From Flectonema sp. DT1601 (taxonomy: Eukaryota; Euglenozoa; Diplonemea; Diplonemida; Diplonemidae): 64,000 nt of DNA. Where the stretch lies: positions 1,432,501 to 1,496,500 of the forward strand of contig OZ025781.1 in NCBI GenBank assembly GCA_964019425.1. Direction: 5' to 3'. The position numbers and the translations under genes were made by a program. Numbering within the stretch: position 1 is the first letter of the stretch; each line of letters starts with the position of its first letter. The notes below the pieces were generated by a model. It was not told the origin of the DNA. It ran no database searches and saw nothing but the letters and a program-made list of their open reading frames with translations. This document shows, piece after piece, positions 1-11,449 of the stretch.

Positions 1-768
1 AAAAAGAACGAAGAAAGAAAAAAAAAAATTACAGGAAAAAAAAAGAAAAAAAAAGGAAGAAAAAAAAAACAATTTATGAGGGAATATTCTTTTTTTCTGT
101 TTAATTTTTGCAACAAAAAAAAAAAAAAAAGCAAAAAGAAAAAGAAATATGAATAAGCCCTTTTACTGTGAAAAAAAAAAAAGAAAAAAAAAAATGTAAG
201 AAAGACAATGGGAGGGGGAAAAAAAAGTAAAAAAATGCGCCGGGAGATGGCTTATCCGTGTTGACGTAAGACGTACTCGAAATTTCATCACAGTTCCCGT
301 CTCACTCCCATTCTCCCCTCGCCAAACTTCGTTTAAATTATTGTCAAGTGAAGAAATACTCGTGTATCGTTTGATAACTGGATAAGCTTCTTGCCTGCAG
401 CTTTTTTTCTTTTCTTTTTCATTCTCCCTTTTCTTTTTTTTTTTTCTTCCTTTTTTTTTTCTTCTTTCTTTTTTTTTTCCTTTTTCTTTTCTTTCTTGTT
501 CTTTTTTCTTTCAGAAAACTACTGCTGTTTTTTCTTCTTTTTTTTTTTTTTTTTTTATCGGAGCCTCAAAGCTGAGGCCATTCAAGTAGTAGTTTTTTTG
601 AAAAACCTTTTTGAGGGTTAGCCCTTTTGTTGCACCTGGTGTGGGGTGATATGTGTTGTTGGATATACGTGCCGCCTTACTAAGGCTTTTTCCGAAGTTC
701 TAGACTTAGGAAGGTTCTTTTTTCTTGATTGAGCAGGATTTATTCGCCTGCTTTTATTTTTTTTTTTC

Positions 769-820
<52 letters not shown>

Positions 821-1658
821 TTTTTTTTTTTACTTCAATCTCGTTCCTTATTCGTTAATTTTAGTTACCCTTACTTTTTATGTTTTTTTTTTTACTCAAA
901 TGTAGTGAACATATGTTCTGCTTTAAAAAGGGTTCTGGTAGGATGGTGCCTCACTTGACCCCTTTCCTTGGTGGGGGGGGGACTGGCTCTGTCAACCTCT
1001 CCTCTCCTCCCTGGAAAAAAAAAAAAATAAGGTGGTTGTTTTTCGCGTTTTTGCGATTGCAAGCCTTGTGATCTTGTATATTTTTATATGCTTCCCCGTG
1101 GAGTTATTCATGTGTTATTTCACAAACCTTGTTCCCTCAAACCCGCTAAAAAAAAAAAGTTACTAGCGAGTAAACAGCTAGCTGAAAGTTGAGTTGTTTT
1201 CCTGAAGTCTGTTTTTTCGAGGCTTCAACCTGATTCGTGCCAGTATCGGGAATGAAAATATTAGCGTTTAGCATTATTTTTTTTCTTTTTTTTTCCCTTT
1301 TTTCTTTTTTCCCCTCCTATTCTTTTTCTACACCCTTGAACCCTTCTACCACAGGCTTCGTGTTGCTAGTGACGCAAAATTATTTTCCTATTGCTAAGCT
1401 AGTCAGCAACTGCAGCCAAAAAAAAAAAAAAAAAAAAAAATTATCTATTGGTGACTTCGTTCACCGAATCAATGTATTTTTTTTGATTGATTTATTTATT
1501 TATTCATTTTTTTTTTTTTAAATATTCTTTTTCAAAGGTACTAACTAGTAATCCATTTCCGACAGTTACGGTCATCGTTCTATGACGACCTAAAAAAGAA
1601 CTGATCGTTCGCTAAGTAGCCTTCAATTCCCGTATCCCTTATTCCCAAAATCCAACAC

Positions 1659-1695
<37 letters not shown>

Positions 1696-1755
1696 ACGCT
1701 TTCTATGTTTTCAATGTGGTCGCCTGTTCAGGTGGCAGAGCGTTTTTTTTTTCCC

Positions 1756-1786
<31 letters not shown>

Positions 1787-2260
1787 CTTGTTATGTATTG
1801 GACTTAAGTTTGTCAAATAGCTAAACACTCTAGGTTTTCTTGCTGTGTATTATTTTTATTTTTTTTTCTTTTTTTTTTGTTCATATAAGAATAAGGTGTT
1901 TGATCTTTATTTTTTTTTTTGAACTGCCTGTTTTCTTCAAAAAAGAATTTTCTTTATTTATTTTTTTTTTTTTTTACTGGCGCGTTTGTACAACGTGCTT
2001 GCGCGCACTAAAGAGTTATCCCACAGTACTGCAATCTCTTTGAGTTTCGTTGTACAGCTTTTGAAGATGCACAACAAAAACTCGGCAAACCTTTTTTTTT
2101 TGTTTTTTTTTTTAAAAAGGCTTTTGTCAAAGAGTTGGTCCTTTCTCTTTTCGGTCAAGTTCCAGCCAGCCGTTAGAAGTACCTATTATTGATTACCAAC
2201 CATATTTCTTTTTAAATTTTTTTTTTTTCCCCTCATTACGAATTCCGATTTATAAAATGC
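1..2260. other. Gene-less homopolymer-rich DNA
   Basis: A runs and T runs of 10-35 bases dominate, with T/C tracts on the + strand. Normal-complexity islands at about 230-380 and 1530-1650 show no gene, RNA or repeat I can name. Open frames here are runs of Phe or Lys. Confidence 0.7.
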
Positions 2261-2273
2261 GTGATGACTTGGC

Positions 2274-2388
2274 AGTTTCCATCTCCTCAATGAGATTAAG
2301 AGGGAAACTTAAAAATATTGGGGCTGAAGTGCCATGGCAACGCTTCCCTTTACAGTTATAGAGCGTTGCTATGGCATGAAAGCTTCAG
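2274..2388 (+). repeat. Pair of adjacent stem-loops, the second very long
   Basis: The first hairpin nests two stems: AGTTTCC (2274-2280)/GGAAACT (2303-2309) around ATCTC/GAGAT. The second pairs TGCCATGGCAACGCT (2330-2344) with AGCGTTGCTATGGCA (2362-2376), 15 pairs with a single G-T wobble. It is extended after a small bulge by CTGAAG (2324-2329)/CTTCAG (2383-2388). This is the longest hairpin I see and is G+C richer than its surroundings, so composition alone does not explain it. Confidence 0.7.
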
Positions 2389-2622
2389 AGAGAATGAAAC
2401 AAAATAGAGAACTGGATAAAGGTTGTTACCTGTGTTCGGTCCTGTGATATGAAAAATGTAATGCTATGCCGCGTAGAGAGATCCGTGTTTTTTCTTTTTT
2501 TTTCTTTAAAAAGATTTTGTGTAATACCAATATCGATCTGTGATTGCTATGTTTGTCATCAACTTTTCTAATCAATGTCATCTCTTTTCCTATTCTCCTG
2601 TTTTTAAGAATAGGGAGGGTCG

Positions 2623-2653
<31 letters not shown>

Positions 2654-3028
2654 CACAACGGAATTGATTTTAATTCTGGTTTTCTTCTTTTTTTTTTCTC
2701 TCTTGATCTCCTCTTTTTTTAAATTATCTCCCACCTGGTGGGAAGAAAAGAAAGAAAAAAAAAGTGAATGCAAAGACGGTAAAACGTTGTTTGTTATTTA
2801 CCTTTTTTCCAGGCTCTGATGACAAGCTTTTGTAGCATTCACTTGATGAGAAGTAACAATCATCAAAGTTATTTAGGCATGGGCGTGGGACCTTATTTTC
2901 ACCCTCTCCCTTTGTTTTTTTTTTTTTTTTTTTTTTTTTAAAAGGCTATGCCTGTTATTATTTCTTAACAAATTTCCCATTGGTGATGTGTTAGTTAGAG
3001 GGATTAAGCATCGTATTTTTCCCCCCTA

Positions 3029-3059
<31 letters not shown>

Positions 3060-3407
3060 CCTCTTTTCTGAACTATTTACTACGTTGCTAAACTTCATAT
3101 TATCGTAGACGATGACGACAGCTGCAGAGTCTGTTTAGTTTTTAGTAATTAGTTCTTACTAGTGGCAACGTGTTGTCTTGCTGCTTCACAAACATATTAT
3201 CTTAGGCACGACAACAATAATCATGTTTTATTACATTCATATATTTCTTTTTTTTTTTTCTTTTTTGAAATTTTTAATTTAATTATTTCTATCGATGAAG
3301 TGTGCATGATTGATTGCCTATTTCGCTTTTTGTAATGCAGACATAGTAAGTAAAGGAAGATCCCACAATTGTGCCTTACCCACCACAGACATGGTTGCTG
3401 ATGGTAA

Positions 3408-3560
3408 GCCTTAGCGCTTTCTAAGGCAACTGTAACTGCTGTTCTACAGTGGGTGCAGATTATTGTGTGGAAAACACACTTTTACTATTGTGTGACATCT
3501 AAAGCAGATAGACGGAGGTGCCAACGTAGATCTTGTTTATTAAAAACCTTTGGTGCCTCC
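3408..3560 (+). repeat. Two stem-loops
   Basis: GCCTTAG (3408-3414) pairs perfectly with CTAAGGC (3421-3427) across a 6-base loop. GGAGGTGCCAA (3514-3524) pairs with TTGGTGCCTCC (3550-3560), 11 pairs with two wobbles, around a 25-base loop. Confidence 0.55.
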
Positions 3561-5463
3561 TGTTCTTCCCCTGTCCTGATTCAGAAATGGCCGTCCAACC
3601 AGATTTTATGGGAGGCTGTCCCGCCCCTTTATATGTGTATGTTTAATATGGGGATGTTACGGAGCTCATCTGCATCTTTTGAATGCATCGGAATAGTAAC
3701 TTTCTATAAATAAAAAAAACATAGCATCATAAGAATTCTTACTGTGATGTGTATTGCTTTGTCTTAAATACTCCGCTTTGGACATCTTACCCCTTTATCG
3801 AATAACTTCTCACTTTTTTGTGTTGTCTCTCGAAGGGGGTTGACGCATGTCTGGTGTATCTCTTACTCACAGAGAAAAAAAAGAAAAAAAAAAACAATAT
3901 TAAAAAAAAAAAAAAAAAAAAAGTTATAAAACTACAACACTATATCAATAATGCAAAAACCAAAAATAATAAAAAAAAAGTCTGGTTATGCATTCCACTT
4001 TACTGTGGCCTCTCTAATGAGTTGGTCTATCAATTTTCATGCTTATTATTAGCTACTGTCAACCCATAGAAATTGAGAAAAAAAAAAAAGCTCACTTTTC
4101 TTTCTATCAGGGTAGCTCGAAAAAAAGTGTGGTGGCACTATTGGGGGAAATTTTCGGAAAAAAAAAAAAAAAAAAACTCCCTTACCTCAAAGCAACTCAA
4201 ACATTCATCATCGTGCTTATAATCGTCTGATGCTATCTTGTTTAAAGTGTGTATCCCAAAACTACGAAAAAAGCAAGAGAGGAAAAAAAAAAAAATGACT
4301 GGATGATTCTTTTTCTCGTACCTTTTTACTAATGTCAGTTTTTCTTCTTTTTTTTTTTTTTTTTCGCTTGCAGCTTTAAGCAGCATTTTAGCTGTTTTTT
4401 TTTATTGTTATTCTCATCAAGAAGAAAAAAAAAAAAAGTTTATTTTCCTTACCAAAATTTTATCTAGGTAAGTCGCTGATAATTGATTGTGGCCTAATAT
4501 ATGTGTCGTGTACTATGTGTATTGGGTGTTACGATTTAATTAATGGTCGCTTTATTTTTATCCCATCGCACCCTATCTATTTATAACAACCATTTTCTTT
4601 TCCCCTTCCTTTTTATTTTTCTTCCTACAATAACAAACAAGGAAGAACGGAAGAGAGCGAGAGAGAGAGAAATAAAAGAATAAGAAGAAGATGTAGGGAG
4701 AGGTTTTTGAGAAATGCGCTGATACTGCTTTGAGGTTGCTTATGGTTGCTAAAAAAGCATACCTTATTGCAGCTGAACCTCTTCTGTTGACCCTTCTTTT
4801 TTTTTTTCCCCTCCTGTTTTTGCTTTCTACTTCTTCTCTCTTTTCCTTTGAAAAGAAAATCTGTTGACACGAGATGTCATCTTTCTGCCTGAAGTAACTG
4901 TAACACGTACGTTATGGTCTCAGCTCTGTGTACATGGTGGGTTAATTTGAGCAAGTTACTGCTTTGTATTGTGCAGGTTATTACTTCCTGTCACCTTCAC
5001 TTGCGCACAAAGGGATTCTTCCTATTCAGTTTCTTTTCAAGCACATAAAATTATCGGGAGTTGACTACAGTTCTCCTTCTTCTAATGAAGCTTTTGGTTT
5101 TTTTTCCTTTTTTTTCCCTTTTTTGTCACATTATTTATTTTTTTTCCGTCGTTTTTTTTCCAAGTATTCAAAATTTAAAAAAAAAAAACTGTAGTTTGTC
5201 ATTTTTTTAAAACTATTTTAGTTGTGAAGTATGGATGTTTTTTTATTTATTTATTTATATTTATTTTTTTTTTAATTTCAACCCGGAGATATTGAACTCC
5301 GAAGAAATTCATTCTTCTTGTTGTATCATAGCACCATACACACACACACATTCATTTTTTAAAGCAACATCGACCACCGTCACGGCTGAAGCAACTTGTT
5401 ATAATTTCTTCAAACTAATATGTTAAACATTAAAGTACGAGATAATTTTCTAACAATTAATTG

Positions 5464-5527
5464 CGACGTGGAAATCCCTCGGCACCGAGAATGTGTTGAC
5501 GGGGTGACTGCACGTGACACTACGTCG
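5464..5527 (+). repeat. Inverted repeat enclosing a smaller hairpin
   Basis: CGACGT (5464-5469) pairs with ACGTCG (5522-5527). Between them CTCG-GCAC-CGAG can pair. The enclosed segment is free of homopolymers, unlike the flanks. Confidence 0.4.
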
Positions 5528-5570
5528 ATCGCTCTTTTGTTCTACATTGCGTGTGGGTGAGGTTTTTTTT

Positions 5571-5592
<22 letters not shown>
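5571..5592 (+). repeat. (TC)11 dinucleotide repeat
   Basis: Eleven TC units sit between T runs, forming a long pyrimidine tract on the + strand. Confidence 0.9.
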
Positions 5593-5601
<9 letters not shown>

Positions 5602-5778
5602 TTTTTTCCCCCTTTTCCCCGGTTGTGAGTTGGTATTCTGAGATGTACAGAGAGAAGTAACATTTCTCCAGGAGAAACTTAAAAAATTGAACTGTGGATG
5701 AAGAGGGGTTAGGTTTTTTGGATAAAAAAACAAACGAACCAAAAAAAAAAAAAAAAATAACAACAACCGAGAAAGGGG

Positions 5779-5814
<36 letters not shown>

Positions 5815-7186
5815 CCATTGCCCGCACGCCAATAAATTCTCTTCCTGGCGCTTACCCAGTGCGTGGGTGTTTCAGGGAAAGTTTTTTTTTTTTTTTTTTG
5901 CTACGTACTGCATAGGTCTACTATCAGACGTGCTCCGTGAGATATTCATATCTACTCATTCTTTACAGATATTAACTGAAAAACCGTTATCACTATTTCC
6001 CTGTCTACTATATTTGTTACAAAGCAGCAAAGAGGTTGTCTCTCATTGCAGTCTTGATGTCGAAGTGGTGATCAACGTGTTTAATTTATTTATTTATTTT
6101 TGTAGTCCCGTAGGGCAAATTCACGACGGTTATTTTCAAGGTTATACTTGCTAGTTGCTACTGATGTGACTCATTAAAATAAGCTTATCGCAAAGGTGAC
6201 ATATGAAAAAATATCTCGTGCGTTTTTTAAAAAAAAAAAAAATTAAAAAAATTAGTATATTTCATAGTCAAATCTGTCAGCTTCCATGAGAAGTACTTGC
6301 GATTCAGGAAACAATTTATTTTTTAGTTTCTTATTTCAATCCGTTCTTCATTGTAGTGTGTTATTTGTTGCGTGGATTACTGGTCGTTAAAATTAGTGTG
6401 TTTGTGAGGTGAGACCTCGACACTCACGAGAGGGCTTCCCTCTTTTTTTCTGTTCTATTAACAGAAGGGAAAAAAAAAAAAAAAAAATTCTGAAATAGCA
6501 ATCCTGGTTGCGGAAACTTTTGAATCTGTTCTGGGAGGTTGCTCCGATGTTTTTTAAGCAAAACGAGTGTGGTCGCTCGTTCTGACTTTTTTTTTTGCAG
6601 AAAACAAGCCAATCAGAGGCTATCATTTTGCTTTTTCTAAATGCGTATTTCATACCCTTATCGGATACGCACTATAAATATTATTATTATTATTATTCTT
6701 TATTGACTTTTTATTTTTTTTTAAAAGAACCAAAAAAAAACTTTTATATCAAACGAAGTGTTGCTGAAACTTAAAAAAAGAAACATGAACCGGTTAGGCT
6801 TGGAGGCCTTCCGATAATTTTATTTTCTGTTTTTTTTCCGCTCATTTTATTCTTTTTTTTTCGTGACACAAGAAGAATTCTTTGTAATCTCTTGTGGCAC
6901 ACACACATGTTTTTCTTTTGTCAAAAAAAAAAAAAAAAAAAAAGATAATACTTGTAGAAGCGTTACACGTTAGCATCCATCGTTTTATAGGTTTGCTTTT
7001 CGTGATTTCGTTTTTTTTTTAAAAAAGATAAATATATTATATCACTGAGGTTTTAATATTTGCGATCTTTTTAACCTCGTAGGATTTCCTTCCATACTAT
7101 TGATTAGCGCATTCAGTTATTTTGTTTTTCCCCTTCATCAATGGGCTTCTCACTTCATGCGTTGTACTATTTGGACAACATTATTC

Positions 7187-7209
7187 GTATCATGAATATT
7201 TCATGATAC
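7187..7209 (+). repeat. 10-bp stem-loop
   Basis: GTATCATGAA (7187-7196) and TTCATGATAC (7200-7209) pair perfectly with a TAT loop. Confidence 0.6.
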
Positions 7210-8207
7210 AACTCAAACATCTATTTTTATAACAAACACAGATATCACCAACAAGGTAACACAGCAGCCATGCCTGTGACCTTGTTTTGTCGATTCTTAA
7301 CATGTAAACGGGACGAACCATGAAAGACTCATGTTAACAGAAAAATACTACAATAGTACTTTTTATTAATTTCTTCTTTCTTTTTTTTTTTTTTTCCCCC
7401 TCGATACGGCTACACGGCCAGCACTTAATAAGTAGCTGTTGCTTGTGGCTTAGTTAGAAAAAATTCAAAAAAAAAAAAAATCTAAAAAAAAAATTCGCCC
7501 AAAGGCGATTGAATATGAGTTACTCATGATTTGAAAACCGAGGACCCATATTTTTTTTTTCTTCATTCTTTTTTTTCCCCTTTTCCAGACTTCTAGGAAT
7601 CATTTTCCCACAAAAAGAACTACTGTACACAGAAGATAAGCAATTATTGCTATGACTATCACAGTATGTGCGAAATTATACCCATACTTCCGGGTTGTTT
7701 ACTATATGAATGTAGTTATCACCAACGTGGATTGCAAGGGTTTTTTGTGGCATGAAACACTTCTTTCAGCTTTTTTAACCCCCCGATGATAACACAGAAA
7801 AAAAAAAAAAAAAAAAAACATCAGTTGCCGCTATTGCAGGCTTCTTTATTTAGCTATTTTTTTTTTAAACATGATGACCATATTCACTGCTGAGGTGAGT
7901 ATAAAAAAATATTGGCTGCCATGCGACTACTATTTACCAGCCAAGTGCTATTTCTAGCCAACGGTAAACCCTTGTCTCGGCATAATAATAACCTAATACA
8001 ACTAATCCAACCTTTGAGGAAGATATCCCTCGTTGATTGGGTTTATTTCTGCGACCGCCTTTTTTTTCGCTATCAAATTACTTTGCCTAGATTTGTGTCT
8101 CTGGCTGACAGACACGAGTCTCTAATTTACGTTTTGGTTTTAACTCATTTTATCCACAAAAAGTTAAGCTCCGATAGCAGGAAGCTTACTTTCAGAATAT
8201 AACAACC

Positions 8208-8278
8208 ATTACGCCGCACAATGTCCTATCTCATTTTTCGATTTTTTTTTGTTGTTTTTTTTGTTCATTCGGCGTAAT
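8208..8278 (+). repeat. 9-bp inverted repeat around a T-rich loop
   Basis: ATTACGCCG (8208-8216) pairs with CGGCGTAAT (8270-8278). The 53-base interior is mostly T. Confidence 0.45.
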
Positions 8279-10038
8279 TTCGCTCTTGTTTTTTTTTTTT
8301 TTTTTTTTGCATCTTAATTCGTTTTTAAAACATTAACCATAAGACTTGCTTACATTTTCCTGCCTTGGAATCAGGACGCATGTAGCAAAAAAAAAAAAAA
8401 AAAAAAAAAATTTACCTTATCACGGGGAAGCTTGATACCTTTTTTAGTAAGCCCCCTTCTTATTTTTGGAAATTGCTGGTTAATACGAGTGAAAATACCA
8501 TATTTTTGTCTCGTAATAATTTTTTTTGTGTATTGGATACTCGAAATCTTGAGAGCAATTTTCCCTTCCCTGGATCTCATCCATCCTCGGTCAAATTAAA
8601 CAATCAATCAATCAAAAAAAAAAAAAAAAAAAAACTTTACCTAAAGAAAAAGAAGAATAAAATACGTTCGTATATCGTATTCTCTCTTCTTATTTCTTTT
8701 TTTGGTAATTTTTTTATTTATCTTTCCTAGTTCATCTTACGGCTTTCCTACGAGAGAAATGGTTAATTGGTATTTCATTGTAAAGTGGTGATAGTTGCTA
8801 CAAAGCTACAGTCAAGACCTACGATCTTTTTTTTTTTCTTTTTTTTTTTTCTTTTCTCCTCCATTCCCCTTTTTCTCCTTTTTTTATCTTTTACTTCCAA
8901 TTCCCTTTTATTGGCAATAGAGAAAAACAAAGTTTTACCAGTTCCGCCAGAGGGACAAATATAAAAAAAAAAAAATAAAAAAAAAGAGAATTAAAAAGAA
9001 AATTAAAAAGAAACAACGGTATAAAGGGAAAAAACTTTTGTATTTTCCTCTCTCGATTTCATCAAGAAAAAACCATCATGGTGTTCTTTCTAACACGAAG
9101 CTGGGAAAACACTTTTGATAGCATGCTTCAGTAGTTGGCTAACATGGGGAAAAAAAAACTTATTAGCCGACGCTGAAAAATGGATAAAGCAAAGAACATT
9201 TAATGCAAAGCAGCCGTTATGGCAGTTGCATTGTATTCCAACAACCAAAACCAAACAAACAAATTTCTTTTTCCTCTTCTTATTCTTTTATTAAGAATAA
9301 AGGAAATAATGTTGTACCGGCGTACTGTTTGATGTTGTAATCCTGTATGTGCAAAGTGTGCAGCGACCTTTTTTCTTATACGTTCTTAAAATCTTTTTGA
9401 TTCTCTTTCCTTCTCTCACCGCTGAAATTTATAAGGTGATTATTGCTGAGTTACAGTTGCATTGAACTTTTAATGCATGTGCGATCAATTTCCGTTTCAA
9501 CAAGCACCCAGCGAAGCAACCAAAATATAAAAAAATAGCAAAGGGGAGGCTCATAGACAAGCAACACGATTTACATTTTTGCGGCAATGATATGCACGCC
9601 AAGCTAAGGCTTCTGTTGTGATTTAATTTTGAATCTTAGCGGCAGTGTAGTGTGGACTAATTACCCTCCGGGTTTGCTTGTTCTACCGTCAGCGGCTGAC
9701 AGCTTTCTTGTTGAATGGTGTTTTCTTCACCTGTGAGCCTTTTCTATTTCTTTCTGTAGTTGCTCTGGTTGTTGTAATTTGTTCATTCTTTTCTTTATTT
9801 TAAAAAAAAAAAGAAATAAAAATAAAATTAAAAGCAACAACTCAATCAATAGTACCAATTTGCAGAATTCTATTCCCATGTTTTTCTTTTTTTCTTTTTT
9901 TTTTTTTTTTTTAAAGTTTCTTTTTAACTGTTCGCACGCATTGAACGATCTTATGCCTTACGACAGTCTTACCCCCTTCGCTTCTTAACTTCTTTTTTAA
10001 CCCGTCATTACAACGTCTCTTCAGTAGACGATATGCTG

Positions 10039-10057
10039 CTATTTCACAATGAAATAG
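10039..10057 (+). repeat. 8-bp stem-loop
   Basis: CTATTTCA and TGAAATAG pair perfectly around CAA. Confidence 0.5.
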
Positions 10058-10569
10058 AAAATAGTAAATATAGACATGACGCACAGCTGAAACTCTAATA
10101 AGCGAAGAGATATCTCTCAAAAGCATAACCCACTTACTTTATGCCCCCGGTACTAGTCAATCAAATAATTGGGAATGTTCTGTCGCAGATTTCTTTTTTT
10201 TTTTTTTTCCCCGACTGATTTGTATTACGGATTAGGATTTGTTAAGCTGAGAAAATATCGGTTATGTTTCTCATTCAGTTGTAGAGCGTTAATGGTCTGC
10301 TATCCATCCTCTGCATCTGAAGATTAATTATTCTTCTATCATTGAAAAAAAAAAAAAAAAAAAATCAACCAACAAAAATCAAAGAAAAGCAAAATAAAAA
10401 TCGTAGAATCAGATGCAGTTCTGCTGTGTTATTTTTTTACATCTTTCGTTTTCTGGCCTTGTCACAGTTGCTGGCCATCACGAATCAGGGATGGAAAAAA
10501 AAAAAAAAAAAAATAGCGTAGGTGAATTGCAATCGTTCGATTATATACTGGCTTTCTTTTTAATTGCGT

Positions 10570-11385
10570 AACTTTACTTGTTTAGGTTTTTTTTATAGTA
10601 GTTTTTCTGTAGCCGTTTCTTGTTATTGTCTGCTACAGGTGGTGCATGCAGTTCTCGATCTCTCGCTGTCACTGCTGCGCCTCCCTGTATAATCTGTGCA
10701 AGTGACAAGCAACTAATGGATACCTCTACTCTGGGATGCTGGTTTCTTACAGCTGGATTGCCAAGCAAGAAAAAAAAAAAAAATTCAAAAAACCAGAGCA
10801 GCGTAATTACAAAACAACAAACCACACCTTACGATTATTGTCATCGGTTGCGGAATTCAGCTATCCCGCTTGTGAGGTAGTGAAATATTAAGAACGAAAA
10901 AAAATTAAAAAAATTCAGGACACCGAAATCTGTTGGTGTTCAGCTTCCTTACATTACTAGCGATTTATTTGTTTTGTTTATTTGGTTCCTCATTTCCATT
11001 CTCGTTTCCCCTTTCTTATTTATTTCCTCTGACCTACGATAATTATCCGTTCGTGCTGGGGAGAGTTTTAAACCCATTATGTAACAACATGATTTTATAA
11101 TGTATTAGCCCACTCATTCCTACAGAGTATGAGTGCCTGTTGATACAGGGTGTTTTATGTCATCATCGACAACAGGATGTGTTATGGCAATGTATCAGCA
11201 CTCTTTCTTACTAACGTGCTTGCTTGTCCAGTTGGTAACGTATTCTATTATTAAGTATGTGTTCCTTTCACATGGTGTTTGAAGTTGATTCCTTACACGT
11301 GTTGGGGTGAGTTTTCCCTTTTCACTCTGATGACGTGGAATGTTGTTCGTTCGTAACAGCTTTATTTTTCTACGGGGGAGGGGGG

Positions 11386-11449
<64 letters not shown>

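Larger units (their letters stand above)
2390..10570. other. Gene-less DNA with scattered stem-loops
   Basis: Apart from the hairpins listed separately and the TC repeat, this stretch holds homopolymers and unremarkable AT-rich DNA. A frame at 7912-8202 (+) has mixed composition but no recognisable domain and no supporting signals. Confidence 0.6.

Noticed and set aside
3110-3125. Reverse-transcriptase-like DD motif
   Set aside because: GATGACGACAG gives an Asp run in one frame only, without the surrounding reverse transcriptase blocks.
3345-3410. Micro-exon between an AG and GTAAG at 3.36-3.41 kb
   Set aside because: The consensus splice signals are present but no protein similarity or partner exon is visible.
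391-5915. Many open frames of 60-140 residues in the first 6 kb and throughout the desert
   Set aside because: They are dominated by Phe or Lys runs from T and A homopolymers, or are the complement of such frames, and have no domain or start context.
7230-7330. Another integrase GD box on the minus strand near 7.25 kb
   Set aside because: Only the short LVGD match is present; the following residues do not fit the domain.
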